A stretch of 6,722 bases of DNA from Myxococcales bacterium (GTDB taxonomy: Bacteria; Myxococcota; Bradymonadia; UBA7976; UBA1532). The notes beneath the pieces were generated by a model. That model saw only the letters and a program-made list of their open reading frames with translations, searched no databases and was not told the DNA's origin. This document shows, in pieces, positions 6,461-6,722 of the stretch (positions are counted from its first letter, which is position 1; each line of letters opens with the position of its first letter). Location of the stretch: the NCBI GenBank assembly GCA_020430675.1, contig JAGQJJ010000104.1, positions 1-6,722 of the forward strand. Direction: 5' to 3'. Position numbers and translations under genes: made by a program.

Positions 6461-6722
6461 ATGCACGACCCCTCGCCGCCCGCGGATGACGACGCGCCCG
6501 ACGCCCGCCGGGTCGAGCAGGCGCTGCGCTGGCGGCTGATCCTGGGCGCGGCGGCCGACGAGCAGCTCGGCTTCGACCGCTTGAGCGCCGCCGCGACCGG
6601 CGATCTGGCGGCGCTGCTCGGCGAGGCCCGGGCCATCGAGACGCCGCTCAGCTACCTCTACGAACGCGAACACGAGCAGCGCAGCCACCGTCAGGCCGCC
6701 CAGGGCGGCGGCAGCGGCCTGA
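6461..6722 (+). CDS. Probable VWA-domain (CoxE-like, MoxR-partner) protein, N-terminal 87 residues
   Basis: The frame is open to the right edge, so only the N-terminus is visible. After an acidic, proline-rich leader (about 1-16) comes ALRWRLILGAAADEQLG (21-37), then a loop, LSYLYEREHEQRSHR (63-77) and a glycine-rich GGGSGL at the edge. From memory this order, a WRLxLG helix, a short spacer, a LY-(G/E)-RE segment and a basic, then GG-rich stretch, is how the N-termini of a VWA-domain family encoded beside MoxR AAA+ ATPases usually look. The VWA domain and its MIDAS motif would lie outside the window, so the call rests on the N-terminal pattern alone. No signal peptide or membrane segment is present. 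The ATG at 6461 is well fixed: a TGA lies in frame at 6443-6445 and no other start codon lies between. No strong ribosome binding site is visible. The gene diverges from oleA and no moxR gene precedes it here. A functional link to olefin synthesis is not indicated. Confidence 0.6.
   Translation, partial: MHDPSPPADDDAPDARRVEQALRWRLILGAAADEQLGFDRLSAAATGDLAALLGEARAIETPLSYLYEREHEQRSHRQAAQGGGSGL

Noticed and set aside
6442..6489. Fifteen-codon open frame overlapping the start of the VWA-type gene, a possible upstream leader peptide
   Set aside because: It has only a weak GGGCGAG-like site upstream, no attenuator structure or codon pattern, and such short frames are common by chance.
5184..6539. 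Long plus-strand open frame (451 codons) opposite oleA and running into the VWA-type gene
   Set aside because: It is antisense to oleA, overlaps the divergent intergenic region, and ends in a different frame inside the better-supported gene at 6461. Its composition is typical of shadow frames.
1..6722. CRISPR arrays, tRNA or rRNA genes, insertion sequences, phage or integrase genes
   Set aside because: No regularly spaced repeats, cloverleaf-like sequence, transposase motif or terminal inverted repeats were seen; nearly all of the window is occupied by ordinary coding sequence.

Overview
The window is a GC-rich, gene-dense stretch. The high GC, the serine/threonine kinase fused to an ATPase domain, and a complete olefin-biosynthesis operon together suggest a myxobacterium-like bacterium (Myxococcota). 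That assignment is inference from gene content; no rRNA or other phylogenetic marker is present.

Layout from left to right: (1) positions 1-1582, minus strand, the N-terminal 527 residues of a large protein with a Hanks-type Ser/Thr kinase domain, an acidic and proline-rich linker, and the start of a P-loop ATPase domain; it runs off the left edge. (2) Positions 1660-6314, minus strand, a complete four-gene operon transcribed leftwards in the order oleA, oleB, oleC, oleD. (3) Positions 6315-6460, a 146-base divergent intergenic region. (4) Positions 6461-6722, plus strand, the start of a protein resembling the N-terminus of MoxR-partner (CoxE-like) VWA-domain proteins; it runs off the right edge.

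The ole genes encode the known pathway to long-chain cis-olefins. OleA (thiolase-fold) joins two fatty acyl-CoAs head to head into a 2-alkyl-3-ketoacid. OleD (short-chain dehydrogenase/epimerase fold) reduces it to the 2-alkyl-3-hydroxyacid. OleC (ANL adenylating fold) closes this to a beta-lactone with ATP. OleB (alpha/beta-hydrolase) removes CO2 to leave an internal cis-alkene. All four proteins keep the active-site residues visible in their families, so the pathway looks functional.

The pathway is not new. The details worth attention are the translational layout (oleB-oleC and oleC-oleD both joined by ATGA overlaps, oleA set apart by 49 bases, oleB starting at TTG), the co-directional kinase-ATPase 77 bases behind oleD, and the divergent VWA gene. 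I did not find an undescribed system that the sequence supports.
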